Position numbers and translations under genes: made by a program. From NCBI GenBank assembly GCA_041946865.1, contig JBHGBF010000046.1:1-31081 (forward strand): 31,081 bases of DNA. The letters run 5' to 3'. The stretch's first letter is position 1, and each line of letters opens with the position of its first letter. Of the stretch, positions 16,421 through 25,763 are shown in pieces. This DNA comes from RPQK01 sp041946865. GTDB lineage: Bacteria > Acidobacteriota > UBA6911 > RPQK01. The notes below the pieces were generated by a model that saw only the letters and a program-made list of their open reading frames with translations, made no database searches and was not told the origin of the DNA.

Positions 16421-19400
16421 ATGAGAGTCCTTATCTCCCTGTTCGGTTTATTGCTCGCCGGATTGAGCGCTTTTGCCCAGACGCCTTCGACGGGGGTAGT
16501 CGGGCGCATAACAGACGCCACCGGAGGAGTCATCCCGGGCGTTACGATCAGGGTAACCAACCTGGACACCAACGTCAGCCAGGAGGGGATTTCCAACGAG
16601 ACGGGCGATTACGCCGTCCCTTTCCTGAATCCCGGCCGGTACGTGCTGGAAGCCTCAAATCCGGGGTTCCGCACGTATAAGCGGGAAGAATTCACGCTGG
16701 TGGTGGACCAGACCCTGCGACTCGACATACGCCTGGAAGTCGGCACCGAAAACGAAACCGTCACCGTGACGGACACCCCACCGGTCCTGAATACGGAAAC
16801 GGCAACCCGTGGGGAAGTCACGAACAAGGATGAAATCGCAGAGCTGCCGCTGGATGGCCGCAATTTCAGCGATCTGGCCTTGCTGACGGGAGGCGTCATC
16901 CCCAAGGGTGACGGCGGCGACGGCAGCTACGCGGTCAATGGCGCGCGGGCCGACAACGGCGGGTTCCTGCTCGACGGGATGAACAACACGCAACGGCGCA
17001 ATACCGGGATGGTGGTGAATCCCCCGATCGAGGGGGTCCAGGAATTCAAGATGCTGACCTCCGGCTATTCGGCCGAGTATGGCCGCTATGCGGGAGGGAT
17101 GCTCACGGTCGTCACCAAGAGCGGGACGAACCGCTTGCGGGGCTCCCTGTATGAATTCATCCGCAACGACATGTTCGACGCCGCCGGATTCTTCGATCCC
17201 ATCGATGACAATGGCGACAGGGTCAAGTCAAAGCTGCGGCGCAACCAGTTTGGGGCGACGGTAAGCGGGCCGGTTTATTTCCCAACCATGTATGACGGCC
17301 GTAATCGGAGTTTCTTCATGTTTACCTGGGACTCGCTGCGTCTGATCGACGGCAAGAGCCAGCGCGGCGTGGTGCCGAATCCCGCGATGCTGCAAGGCAA
17401 CTTCACGGGCGTTACCGACTCTTACGGCAAGCCAATCACTTTGACCGATACGACCACCAAGAAACCGTTCCCGAACAACCAGATTCCGGCCGGCCGCTTG
17501 GATCCGGTCGCCCAGAAACTGGCCAGGTATTATCCCCAACCCAATCTGAGCGGCGCCGGCCCCTACAACTTCATTTCTACCGGCAACGCCACCAACAGCT
17601 TCAACAGCTTCGGCGTGAAAATCGACCACAACGTCAATGATACCGACCGGGTTACAGCCGGTGGCTTCTGGAGAACCCGGGCTGAGTGGGATCCGATCAT
17701 GACCAGCCGGTCGCCGATTCCTCTTTTCGGTTCCAGCAACGACACTTTCGAATTGCTGATGTACATCAGGTATCTGAAATCCATCAGCGCGACGATGTTC
17801 CTCGAGACGGCCGTCAACTTCTCGCGGCGGACCAACAACCAGGTGTGGCCCTACAGTGCCGACAAGGACTGGACCGCCGAGACGGGTTTCAAGGGTGGAA
17901 CAGGGAACCCCATCGCTGCGGGACCGCCCTACATCCAGGTCACCGGTTATATTCCGCTCGGTCCGGCCAACGACATTCCGAAGATCTGGTCATACAACAA
18001 CTACCAGTACACAGGAGCCATCACCTGGATCAGAGGGCGCCATTCCTTCAAGTTCGGTGGCGACTTCCTGCGCATGCAGTACTTTTCTCGCAACTACGGG
18101 GACACGCGCGGCCGCGTCAGTTTTCTGGGACGCTTCACAGGGCATCCGCTGGCGGATTTTGTGCTCGGCTGGGCCGACAGCGAACGCCGACAACTGGACG
18201 CTTCCGGGCCCTACCACCTGGTGTCGAACTATGCCGGCTTTATTCAGGATGATTTCAAAATTGCACCCAGCCTGACCCTGAACCTCGGCCTGCGTTACGA
18301 TCTGATGAAGCCGCCCCGTGAGAAATTCGGCGCACTGGCGATGTTCATGCCCACGCTCGGCAAAATCGTGGTTGCCGGGACAGGGACCATGTCGCAGCCG
18401 GAATTCGATCAACGGCTGGCTGACGCGAAGCTCGCGGACTACGTCATCAAGGCGTCCGAAGTCGGGCTTCCGGAAACGATCGTGAAGACCGATCGGACCG
18501 ACTTCGGTCCGCGTTTCGGATTCGCCTGGCGCATGTTCGGCAGCACCAGGACGGTTCTGCGCGGCGGCTACGGGATTTTCTATGGCTCAAGCTCGCTTTA
18601 CCGGATGGACGAGTACTCGGACACCTATCCGTTCTCAGTCACTGAGACCTTCAGCCGGGTAAGCAGCAACCCGCTGCGACTTACGCTCTCCAACCCGTTC
18701 CCGGTAGACCGCCGCGGCTTCAGCGGAGTGACCAGCAGTTACGGCCGCGAGAATCCCGAACCGCAGAGCCAGTACATCCAGTCCTGGAACCTGACCCTGG
18801 AGCGAGAGTTCGCGGAAGGCACCGTGATCGAGGCCGCCTACGCCGGATCGAAAGGCACACACCTGCAACGGCGCTACGATATCAATCAGGCGGGCCGCAG
18901 CGAAGCAGACCGTACCCTGAGACCTTACCCGGCCTTCAGCTCCATTAACGTCATCAACGACGGCTCAACCTCGATCTACAACTCCGGCCAACTGACGGTG
19001 CGGCGGCGTTTCGCCAAGGAGCTGTTTGTCCGAGGCTCGTACACGTTCGCCAAATCCATCGACGAGTCGTCGAACACCGGCGGAACGATCTCATACAACT
19101 TCTCGCAGGCCCAGGACTCGCGCAACCTGAGACTGGAGCGCGGGAGGTCGGACTTCGACATCGGCCACACCTTTGCCGGCAGTTTCATCTGGACACCCCA
19201 TTTCTCGGAGCACTGGCTGGCCCGCGACTGGCAGTTATCCGGAACAAGCACCATATACAGCGGCCCGCCTTTCACGCCGCGGGTCGCCAACTACAACTAC
19301 ACAAATGGCGAAGCCAGCCGGCCCGACCGTATCGTCTCGGGCAAGGTGTCAAACCCTTCACCCGATCTGTGGTTTGACCGCACGGCCTTTCCAGTTGTGC

Positions 19401-19660
19401 CCACCGGCGCCTACCGCTTCGGCAATTCGGGGCGAAACATCCTGGATGGTCCGGGAACGGTGATCATCAATACCTCCGTCTCACGGCGAATCAGGCTGGA
19501 CGAAACTCGGGTGTTCCAGTTCCGGCTGGAAGCCTTCAACATCCCGAATCATCCGAATTTCAACCTGCCTGAGAATAACGTGGATGTAGCGACCGGAGGC
19601 ACCATCAACCGGGCTAAGAACAGTCGAAACCTGCAGATCGGGCTAAGATTGGAGTTTTAG
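16421..19660 (+). CDS. TonB-dependent receptor with carboxypeptidase-regulatory-like domain (Oar-like) 1
   Basis: This 1079-residue outer-membrane protein has a signal peptide (about 1-20, ending AFAQ). An N-terminal beta-sandwich at about 24-110 (GVVGRITDATGGVIPGVTI) is of the carboxypeptidase-regulatory type. A plug region follows at about 125-235 (ELPLDGRNFSDLALLTGG, then GGMLTVVTKSGTN), then a long beta-barrel ending with a terminal Phe (LQIGLRLEF). This is the Oar/Cna-B-like receptor class expanded in Acidobacteriota. It probably imports glycan fragments with TonB energy, but ligand specificity cannot be read. The ATG at 16421 has a GGGAGGG site; the upstream start at 16391 would precede the signal peptide and is rejected. 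There is no SusD-like partner. It converges on the histidine kinase gene, with 25 bases between the two stops. Confidence 0.9.
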   Translation: MRVLISLFGLLLAGLSAFAQTPSTGVVGRITDATGGVIPGVTIRVTNLDTNVSQEGISNETGDYAVPFLNPGRYVLEASNPGFRTYKREEFTLVVDQTLRLDIRLEVGTENETVTVTDTPPVLNTETATRGEVTNKDEIAELPLDGRNFSDLALLTGGVIPKGDGGDGSYAVNGARADNGGFLLDGMNNTQRRNTGMVVNPPIEGVQEFKMLTSGYSAEYGRYAGGMLTVVTKSGTNRLRGSLYEFIRNDMFDAAGFFDPIDDNGDRVKSKLRRNQFGATVSGPVYFPTMYDGRNRSFFMFTWDSLRLIDGKSQRGVVPNPAMLQGNFTGVTDSYGKPITLTDTTTKKPFPNNQIPAGRLDPVAQKLARYYPQPNLSGAGPYNFISTGNATNSFNSFGVKIDHNVNDTDRVTAGGFWRTRAEWDPIMTSRSPIPLFGSSNDTFELLMYIRYLKSISATMFLETAVNFSRRTNNQVWPYSADKDWTAETGFKGGTGNPIAAGPPYIQVTGYIPLGPANDIPKIWSYNNYQYTGAITWIRGRHSFKFGGDFLRMQYFSRNYGDTRGRVSFLGRFTGHPLADFVLGWADSERRQLDASGPYHLVSNYAGFIQDDFKIAPSLTLNLGLRYDLMKPPREKFGALAMFMPTLGKIVVAGTGTMSQPEFDQRLADAKLADYVIKASEVGLPETIVKTDRTDFGPRFGFAWRMFGSTRTVLRGGYGIFYGSSSLYRMDEYSDTYPFSVTETFSRVSSNPLRLTLSNPFPVDRRGFSGVTSSYGRENPEPQSQYIQSWNLTLEREFAEGTVIEAAYAGSKGTHLQRRYDINQAGRSEADRTLRPYPAFSSINVINDGSTSIYNSGQLTVRRRFAKELFVRGSYTFAKSIDESSNTGGTISYNFSQAQDSRNLRLERGRSDFDIGHTFAGSFIWTPHFSEHWLARDWQLSGTSTIYSGPPFTPRVANYNYTNGEASRPDRIVSGKVSNPSPDLWFDRTAFPVVPTGAYRFGNSGRNILDGPGTVIINTSVSRRIRLDETRVFQFRLEAFNIPNHPNFNLPENNVDVATGGTINRAKNSRNLQIGLRLEF

Positions 19661-19685
19661 CTCCAGGGGGCGACGATCAAGTTGC

Positions 19686-22103
19686 TCACTCGCGGTCAGG
19701 CTCCTCGGCCTGGCCCGACCGGATCGCCTCTCTGATCGCGGCAATGAGGACGTCATGAGGCACGGTCTTTGTCAGGTATCGGACCGCCCCGGCCGCGGCC
19801 ATCCTGGCGGCGACGTGTTTTTGCTCGTGCATCGAGAGGCCGATGATTTTTGTAACCGGAATCCGTTCGCATATCTGCCGGGTCGCCTCCACTCCGTCCA
19901 TCCGGGGCATCGAGATATCCATCAGTATGACATCCGGCTTGAGTTTCAGAGCCAGCTCGACTGCCTCGACTCCGTCCGCAGCTTGCCCGACCACCTCAAT
20001 TCCCTTCTGTGACTTAAGCAGTCGCTCCAGGCCGTCGCGAAGGACGGCATGGTCATCAGCCAGGAGAACACGGATCGTCTTGCGGCGCGGCCCGGCGCTT
20101 GTCACAGCCTGCGGCTCTGCAGGTTCGGCGATCGGAGACTCCTCGATAAGAGCGGCGACAGGCGGCGCGTAACCCTCCGGGATGCGGCAGGGAACCACAA
20201 TCGTCACCCTCGTTCCCTGCCCCGGCCGGCTGTCGACTTCCAGCCGTCCGCCCGAGAACTCCATTCGTTCACGGATCGTGAACAATCCCAGGCGGCTTCC
20301 GACAGATGTGTCGCTGTTCGCGGTTCCCGCAGCCTGGGCATCAAAACCGATCCCTTGATCGCTCACCTCGACCTGGATCTCGCCGGCGCCGGCCCGAGCC
20401 ATCTTTACTGCGGCTTTGTCGGTCCTGGCGTGCTTGGCGACGTTGAGCAGCAGCTCGCGCACAGCCCGGAAGAGAATGTAGCGAAGCTCCTGTGCCTGAA
20501 GCTCGACCTGGTCTTCGACCTGTACATCCACCTGCAGACCATACTGCTGCCTGGCCCACTCGGCCACCCATTCCAAGACCTGGCGCATAGTCCCGACCTG
20601 CAGCACCGGGGGGCTGAGTTCAACAGTCAGCGAGCGGGACGTGGCTACCGCCTGATCCAGCAGTGACTTGACTTCGGCAATGGCAGCCCGGGTGTCGGCG
20701 GCATCGACACGCCGTTCGACGACCCCAAGATTGAATTTGGCTCCAACCAGCGTTTGCTGCAGGTCATCGTGAAGCACCTGAGCCAGCCGTTGCCGCTCGC
20801 GCAGCGCAGCTCTGGTCAGCTCACCGGCTGCGATCGACAGCTGACGAGACCGTTCCTCGGCCAGGGCTGTTCGCTCCCGGACCCGCTGTTCGAGCGTCTC
20901 GTTGATCTCCTTGAGCTGCTGCTCGGTCTTTTTCAGCCGGCTGATATCGAGGTTTATGCCGGCCCAGCAGATCACCTGTCCCGATTCATCACGCACCGGG
21001 ACCCCGCGGGCCAGGATCGAGTGCCAGTTCCCGTCCACGCCCCGATAACGGTGCTCGATGTCCCAGGTCCCGCCGGTGCGGACGCATTCCTTCCACGCCG
21101 CGATGGTACGTTCGGCATCGTCCGGGTGAAGCACGTCCCCCCAACCAAAGTTCGAACATTCCTCCTGAGTCTGCCCGACCAGGTCCAGAAACGATTTGCT
21201 GGCATAAAGGTTACGTCCGTCCGGGGCACAAACCCAGACTCCGTAGTCGATCGATTCCCCGATTGCCCGGTACAGCCGTTCGCTGTTGCGCAGCGCTTCC
21301 TCGGCCTGCTTGTGGTCTGTGATGTCCCTCCAGGCCGCAACTCCCCCGACGATGTCGCCGTTCTTGTTTCGTAGCGGAGCCGCATTGCAGGAAAATGTCA
21401 GGCGCTTTCCCTCGGAGTTAAGCTGGACTAGTTCCTGGTCCCTTACAATTTCCCCCTTGGTGATAGTGCGGGTGAGCGGAAGCTCCTGGACCGGCATGGG
21501 CGTCACACCGTCACCATAGTAAACCCGCCAACGTGAGGCCACATCACCGATGGTCATCCCGGCATGCGGTCCGCCCAGGGTCGCCTGTCCGTGCTTGCTG
21601 ACCATCTTGATCCGTCCCTCGGGCGCCTCGGCGATCGTGATCCCTTCCGGGACGTTCTCCATGAGCGCGTCAAGCAGCTGCTTGGCCTCCTCGAGCTTCT
21701 CCTCGGCGCTGACACGGTCGGTCACGTCGGTGAAAAGGACCGCAAACTCCTTCGGGCCGCACTTGTAAGCGAAGACCTCATACCGCCGGCCGAGCGGCGC
21801 AGCGCCGTGTACAAAACGAACCGGCTCTCCGGTGGTCACAACATGCCCACAGGTGTCGATCCAGAAATCCTCCAGGTCGGGAAGCAGCTCACGGACACGG
21901 CGCCCGATGACGCCGGCCCGGTCCAAGCCGGTCAGTCGCTGAAACGCAGGGTTCACGTCTAGAAATCGGCAATCGCACGGGCAACCGTTGGCATCGGTGA
22001 TCAACTCCTGGACCGCAAAACCCTCGGTCATGCTATTAAAAATCGTCTGGTATCGTTCCTCACTCTTGACGTGGGTGTCGTCCGAGCCCCACTGAGCTTT
22101 CAT
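19686..22103 (-). CDS. Hybrid sensor: three PAS domains, NarL-type histidine kinase and C-terminal receiver
   Basis: The 805-residue cytoplasmic protein shows PAS domains at about 17-130, 145-265 and 275-390, followed by a coiled coil at about 390-430. A HisKA_3 dimerisation motif contains the likely phosphorylated H445 (LAQVLHDDLQQ). An HATPase domain follows with N554 (RELLLNVAKHA) and a G-box at about 582 (DQGIGF). After a Pro/Ala-rich linker, a receiver domain runs from 677 to 795 with the Asp cluster (LADDHAVLRDG) and phospho-acceptor D729 (VILMDISMPRMDG). This receiver is of the NarL/LuxR kind but the protein ends without a DNA-binding domain. No membrane segment is seen, so a soluble signal is expected. 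ATG 22103 has GGGAG about 9 bases upstream and is chosen over the TTG at 22118. It is divergent from the GH2 gene, which it may regulate through an unlinked partner. Confidence 0.9.
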   Translation of the reverse strand: MKAQWGSDDTHVKSEERYQTIFNSMTEGFAVQELITDANGCPCDCRFLDVNPAFQRLTGLDRAGVIGRRVRELLPDLEDFWIDTCGHVVTTGEPVRFVHGAAPLGRRYEVFAYKCGPKEFAVLFTDVTDRVSAEEKLEEAKQLLDALMENVPEGITIAEAPEGRIKMVSKHGQATLGGPHAGMTIGDVASRWRVYYGDGVTPMPVQELPLTRTITKGEIVRDQELVQLNSEGKRLTFSCNAAPLRNKNGDIVGGVAAWRDITDHKQAEEALRNSERLYRAIGESIDYGVWVCAPDGRNLYASKSFLDLVGQTQEECSNFGWGDVLHPDDAERTIAAWKECVRTGGTWDIEHRYRGVDGNWHSILARGVPVRDESGQVICWAGINLDISRLKKTEQQLKEINETLEQRVRERTALAEERSRQLSIAAGELTRAALRERQRLAQVLHDDLQQTLVGAKFNLGVVERRVDAADTRAAIAEVKSLLDQAVATSRSLTVELSPPVLQVGTMRQVLEWVAEWARQQYGLQVDVQVEDQVELQAQELRYILFRAVRELLLNVAKHARTDKAAVKMARAGAGEIQVEVSDQGIGFDAQAAGTANSDTSVGSRLGLFTIRERMEFSGGRLEVDSRPGQGTRVTIVVPCRIPEGYAPPVAALIEESPIAEPAEPQAVTSAGPRRKTIRVLLADDHAVLRDGLERLLKSQKGIEVVGQAADGVEAVELALKLKPDVILMDISMPRMDGVEATRQICERIPVTKIIGLSMHEQKHVAARMAAAGAVRYLTKTVPHDVLIAAIREAIRSGQAEEPDRE

Positions 22104-22500
22104 TGAAGAGACTCCCAAGTGAATAACTCCTCGTTAGGAGTCTACATATCTTTGCCGGAAACTTCCAAATTCGCGTCGTTCATTCTTCAACCTCGCACAG
22201 GCCGAAGCCCGAAAACGAACAGCGGCGCGGTCCCGCCCCCAAAAGTCTGACAATCTCACGGATTTGCGAGCCGAGTGCGCGGCTGGTTACTAACCGTAAC
22301 ATTTCCGCTAGACACTCCAGTCGCATTGGAAGTTTGATGAGACTTTGCCGTGGTTGTGCTGATCCCCGCTCCGGCGGGCAGGGGAAAGGGCGGTTATGTG
22401 CTCTAACCGGAAGGACTCATCTTCCTCGGCGCCCGGAGAGGGCGCTTCCTCTCACCCTATCGGATGCCGGATAGAACCAACAGACTCCGGAAGGAGTGTC
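22104..22500. promoter_or_regulatory. Divergent intergenic region between kinase and GH2 genes
   Basis: This 397-base stretch has no gene that I can support. It holds a short hairpin (ACTCCT-CGTT-AGGAGT, 22126-22141) in the kinase leader. A 10-bp sequence, TTGGAAGTTT at 22326-22335, occurs again inverted at 22159-22168, each with CTTTGCCG close by (22343-22350 and 22150-22157). GGTTACTAACCGTAAC in the middle (about 22284-22300) is also a small dyad. Such spaced inverted sites would suit a regulator acting on both genes, but no clear -35/-10 pair is seen. The region ends with an AAGGAG site before the GH2 start. Confidence 0.4.
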
Positions 22501-24402
22501 ATGAAAAATACCTTGTCGGTCTTCTCCGTCATGCTCATGCTTTTTGTTTTCATTCTTCCCGCTCTCGGACAGGCCCCCGATCGGTCGTTTCCTCAGATAC
22601 CGCCTTCGGTCCTCGCGCCGCCTCTGGAGGAGGCCAGCGACGCCGGGGATCCGATGGCGAGCCGGTTGTTTCGTACCACTTCGACGCGGCCTCAAATCCA
22701 GCTGGGTGGCTTCTGGGATTTCGTGACTGACCCTGACGGCGTCGGGGAGTCGCAGCGGTATTTCGCCGCTTTCCCGAATCCGGAGACCCGGATCTGGGTT
22801 CCCGGGACGTGGAACTGCTACGGCCGCTACTGGCACTATGAGGGACCGGCCTGGCTTCGGCGCACCTTCGAAGTTCCCGCCGAGGGCCAGTTGCGGCTGC
22901 GGTTCGCAGGCGTGTTCTACCTGGCCAAGGTCTGGCTTGACGGCAAGCTGCTCGGTGATCACGAAGGCGGCTACACACCCTTCTCGTTTGTCGTCAATCA
23001 CGTCGCCAAGGGGGAACATGAAATCGTGGTTCTGGTCGATAACCGGCTCCACGACGAGAGCCTTCCCAAGAAGGGAGTCGACTGGTTTCCTTACGGGGGC
23101 ATCTATCGCCCGGTCTATGCCGAGCTTGTGCCCGGCCTGTTTATCGACAGTTTTCATGTTGTGCCCGTGGCGGCAGCCGGCCAGGCCACTCTTAAGGTGA
23201 AGGCCTTCTTGAGGAACCCATCCGGACAGGAACGGCGCGAGCGGATCACGTTCGAAGTCAACCGCAAGATTCTTTACTCCGCGCCCCATGCCCTGACGGG
23301 AACCACGCCTGAGGTGACCTTCAGCGCGGTGCTTGAAAACCCGCGGCTGTGGTCGCCCGAGTCACCTTTTCTTTACAGCGCAAGGTTGTCTTTGCAGGAG
23401 AATCGCGACGATCAGTTCACTCGATTCGGCATCCGCTCCTTCACGCTCGACGGGTACAAGATCCTGCTCAACGGGCGCCGCTTCAAGCTGGCGGGCGCCA
23501 ACCACCACGACGACCATCCCGATTGGGGCTCGGCGCTGCCTCCCCACATCATCCGCCAGGATATCGAGATCTTGAAGCGCATGGGCGCCAACGCCGTCCG
23601 CAGCCATTATCCAAACGACGAGGTCTTCATGGACTACTGCGATGCCAACGGTTTGGCCTTCATGAGCGAGGTGCCGGCCTGGCAGTATTCGACCCGCCAG
23701 CTGGCCTCACCCGCGGTTCAGAACAAGATCAAATCCCAGTTCGCCGACATGGTCTACCGAGACATGAACCATCCGTGTGTCTTCAGCTGGTCCCTGGGGA
23801 ACGAATGGCCCGAATTCGACAAGTCCTACGAGGTGATGAAATCGCTCGTCCAGTACGCGAAGAGCGTCGACAGCACCCACTTTCTGACTTACGTCACCGG
23901 GGGAGCGAAGTTCGGCAACGTGTCGCGTCTGCTCGATATCATCTCGACGAACTGGGCCCAGTATCAGTGGTACGATCCCTTCACCTGCCTGGACGGCGAG
24001 GAAGGGAAAAAAAGCCTGGCCGATCTCGACAAAATCCACGAGGCCTTTCCTGACAAGCCTGTTATCCTGACCGAGTTTGGCGGAGCTGAGTCGCAGGCAG
24101 GCTGGCACAATTGGGGAAACGTCAAATGGAGTGAAGAGTACCAGGCTCGAAACGTCGCGGATTCAGGGCGTTACGGGCTCAGCCGCGACTGGATCTCGGG
24201 TGGCTGTGTCTGGCAATTCTGCGATAGTCGCAGCACGCCTTCGCGGTTTCTGTCAGGCCGGCTGCACGGTTGGAACGCCAAGGGCGTCGTGGATTCATAC
24301 CGTGCGCCCAAGCTCGCTTTCTATGAGCTGCAGAGGTTGTTTCATCAGTACCGGTGGACAAGCGAGGAACCGTCGAGTCCAACGACTCGGAGCTTCGATT
24401 AG
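22501..24402 (+). CDS. Secreted GH2 beta-glucuronidase-like glycoside hydrolase
   Basis: This 633-residue protein has a signal peptide (about 1-23, MLMLFVFILPALG). The GH2 sugar-binding jelly roll (about 60-210, with LDGKLLGDHEGGYTPF) precedes the immunoglobulin-like domain (about 215-310) and the TIM-barrel (about 311-620). The catalytic acid/base is E435 in SLGNEW and the nucleophile E525 in ILTEFGG. Near the end, WNAKG at 591-595 provides the N-x-K pair that binds the uronate carboxylate in beta-glucuronidases and is absent from beta-galactosidases. This supports a glucuronide- or uronide-cleaving role, consistent with the lyases nearby. The size matches short GH2 glucuronidases. The ATG at 22501 follows AAGGAG with 5 intervening bases; the frame opens at 22396 but that start lacks a ribosome site. 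Confidence 0.85.
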   Translation: MKNTLSVFSVMLMLFVFILPALGQAPDRSFPQIPPSVLAPPLEEASDAGDPMASRLFRTTSTRPQIQLGGFWDFVTDPDGVGESQRYFAAFPNPETRIWVPGTWNCYGRYWHYEGPAWLRRTFEVPAEGQLRLRFAGVFYLAKVWLDGKLLGDHEGGYTPFSFVVNHVAKGEHEIVVLVDNRLHDESLPKKGVDWFPYGGIYRPVYAELVPGLFIDSFHVVPVAAAGQATLKVKAFLRNPSGQERRERITFEVNRKILYSAPHALTGTTPEVTFSAVLENPRLWSPESPFLYSARLSLQENRDDQFTRFGIRSFTLDGYKILLNGRRFKLAGANHHDDHPDWGSALPPHIIRQDIEILKRMGANAVRSHYPNDEVFMDYCDANGLAFMSEVPAWQYSTRQLASPAVQNKIKSQFADMVYRDMNHPCVFSWSLGNEWPEFDKSYEVMKSLVQYAKSVDSTHFLTYVTGGAKFGNVSRLLDIISTNWAQYQWYDPFTCLDGEEGKKSLADLDKIHEAFPDKPVILTEFGGAESQAGWHNWGNVKWSEEYQARNVADSGRYGLSRDWISGGCVWQFCDSRSTPSRFLSGRLHGWNAKGVVDSYRAPKLAFYELQRLFHQYRWTSEEPSSPTTRSFD

Positions 24403-24411
24403 CTTTGGGTA

Positions 24412-24440
24412 GCGCCCGGGGAGTAAAATCCCCGGGGCGC
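24412..24440 (+). terminator. GC-rich hairpin after the GH2 gene
   Basis: GCGCCCGGGGA (24412-24422) pairs with TCCCCGGGGCGC (24429-24440), allowing one bulged base, across the loop GTAAAA. It begins 10 bases after the stop codon. No U-rich tract follows, so it may stabilise or end the transcript rather than act as a classic intrinsic terminator. Confidence 0.5.
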
Positions 24441-24522
24441 GCAGGCATAAGGACCGCCTGGCCGCCGGGGAAACCGAAACCATGCACAGCGCCTAAGAAG
24501 CGCTGAGGAGCTATGAGAAGCT

Positions 24523-25560
24523 ATGAAAAGAGAAGCCATCCCTGTCGACTTCGTCTTTAACCCGAACTGGTGGTTTCAGGAGTGCGGGATCAGCTTCGAC
24601 GAGTCCTTCTACCTCGACACGGAGCGAAGAATCGAGAACGACCGTGTCATGAGGAGGACACTGTTCGAGCGTTTCGGCCTGGAAGAGAGCGACCCGGTGC
24701 CACGTCCGATCCTCGGTTCCATGCACGTGGCAGGGGGGTTTGTGATCCCGGCGCTTTTCGGCGCGGAGATTCGCTTTGCCGAGAATCAGGCGCCCTATGC
24801 TGTCCCACTCGAGCTGACCCGCGATCAGGTCATGCGGCTCGAAGTGCCCGATGTCGAGAACCGCTGGCCTCTGAAACAACTGCTCGACCAGGCCCAGGAT
24901 CTTTCTCGTCGCTTCGGCTATGTGCTCGGCGATCTGAACACGGACGGGATTCTCAACACGGCACTGTGCCTGCGCGGCCAGCCACTGTTTCTGGACTTTT
25001 ACGACGATCCGGGTCTGGTGAACCACCTGACGCGGGTCGTCGCCGAAACGATCTGCCGCGTGGCGTCGAGAATCACAGAAGTCTCCGGCTCTGCTTCGAT
25101 TGCGGTGAATCGTTCGATTGTCCACGTCGATTCCCGCATCTTTCTGAACGCGAACTGTTCGCTGCACATGGTTTCCCCAGCGCTTTACGAATCGCAGCTT
25201 CTGCCGGCCGAGCGGATCCTTTCGTCCAGGATGCGGCCTTACGGAGTGCATCATTGCGGGGATAACTGTCACCTGTTTGCGGATTTTTACGCAGAGCTCG
25301 GAGCTGTCTTTGTCGACGTCGGCGCGGGCTCCGACATCAGAACGGTCCGAAAAGCCCTGCCCGAGGCTTTCCTGAACCTTCGACTGAAACCCACTGATCT
25401 TTTGACGGAAACAGCGGAATACTTACGCGGCGAGGTAAACCGGATGATCCGGGAAAGCGAGGTGAAGCACAAGACCGGGGTGTGTTGCGTCAACATGGAA
25501 TACGGGACGCCGGACGAGAACGTGGCGGCGGTCATTGACGCGGCTCGAAACCACGAGTGA
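24523..25560 (+). CDS. URO-D superfamily protein of the MtaA/CmuA (methyltransferase-like) type
   Basis: The 345-residue cytoplasmic protein has the uroporphyrinogen-decarboxylase-like barrel. It probably belongs to the corrinoid-methyltransferase side of the superfamily rather than to HemE. It contains H243-H-C245 (GVHHCGDN) and Cys at 321/322 (GVCCVNMEYGTPDENV), which fit the H-x-C...C zinc ligands of MtaA/CmuA. MtaA-type enzymes move methyl groups between a corrinoid protein and a thiol, but many genomic members lack known substrates. No corrinoid protein or partner methyltransferase lies nearby. It follows the GH2 gene by 120 bases on the same strand and precedes a receptor, so a link to methylated sugars is a possibility only. 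The ATG at 24523 has GAGGAG 12 bases upstream and another weaker purine run closer. Confidence 0.75.
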   Translation: MKREAIPVDFVFNPNWWFQECGISFDESFYLDTERRIENDRVMRRTLFERFGLEESDPVPRPILGSMHVAGGFVIPALFGAEIRFAENQAPYAVPLELTRDQVMRLEVPDVENRWPLKQLLDQAQDLSRRFGYVLGDLNTDGILNTALCLRGQPLFLDFYDDPGLVNHLTRVVAETICRVASRITEVSGSASIAVNRSIVHVDSRIFLNANCSLHMVSPALYESQLLPAERILSSRMRPYGVHHCGDNCHLFADFYAELGAVFVDVGAGSDIRTVRKALPEAFLNLRLKPTDLLTETAEYLRGEVNRMIRESEVKHKTGVCCVNMEYGTPDENVAAVIDAARNHE

Positions 25561-25624
25561 CAGTCAGCGCAGTCGGCCGCCTGACGTTCCGGTTCACCCG
25601 GCCGGGGGGCGGTTGTCGAGTTTT

Positions 25625-25676
25625 TTGACACACGTGTGCAAAACTTCTTGACAAAGCGAAGCTGAGTGCTTAGGGT
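25625..25676 (+). promoter_or_regulatory. Candidate sigma-70-type promoter of the second receptor gene
   Basis: TTGACA at 25648-25653 is a perfect -35 and is spaced 17 bases from TAGGGT (25671-25676), a weak -10. A second perfect TTGACA lies at 25625-25630, just after a T6 run that could be the tail of the previous gene's terminator. A perfect 10-bp palindrome, CACACGTGTG (25629-25638), overlaps the upstream hexamer and may be an operator. The leader to the ATG at 25802 is about 120 bases. Confidence 0.45.
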
Positions 25677-25763
25677 TCAAAATGCAGGTTTAGACTCGGA
25701 CGGCGGCGGCCTGGCGACCTGGGGGGCAGGAGCTCGGGGGCGGACGGCTGGCGGCCTTGGACT

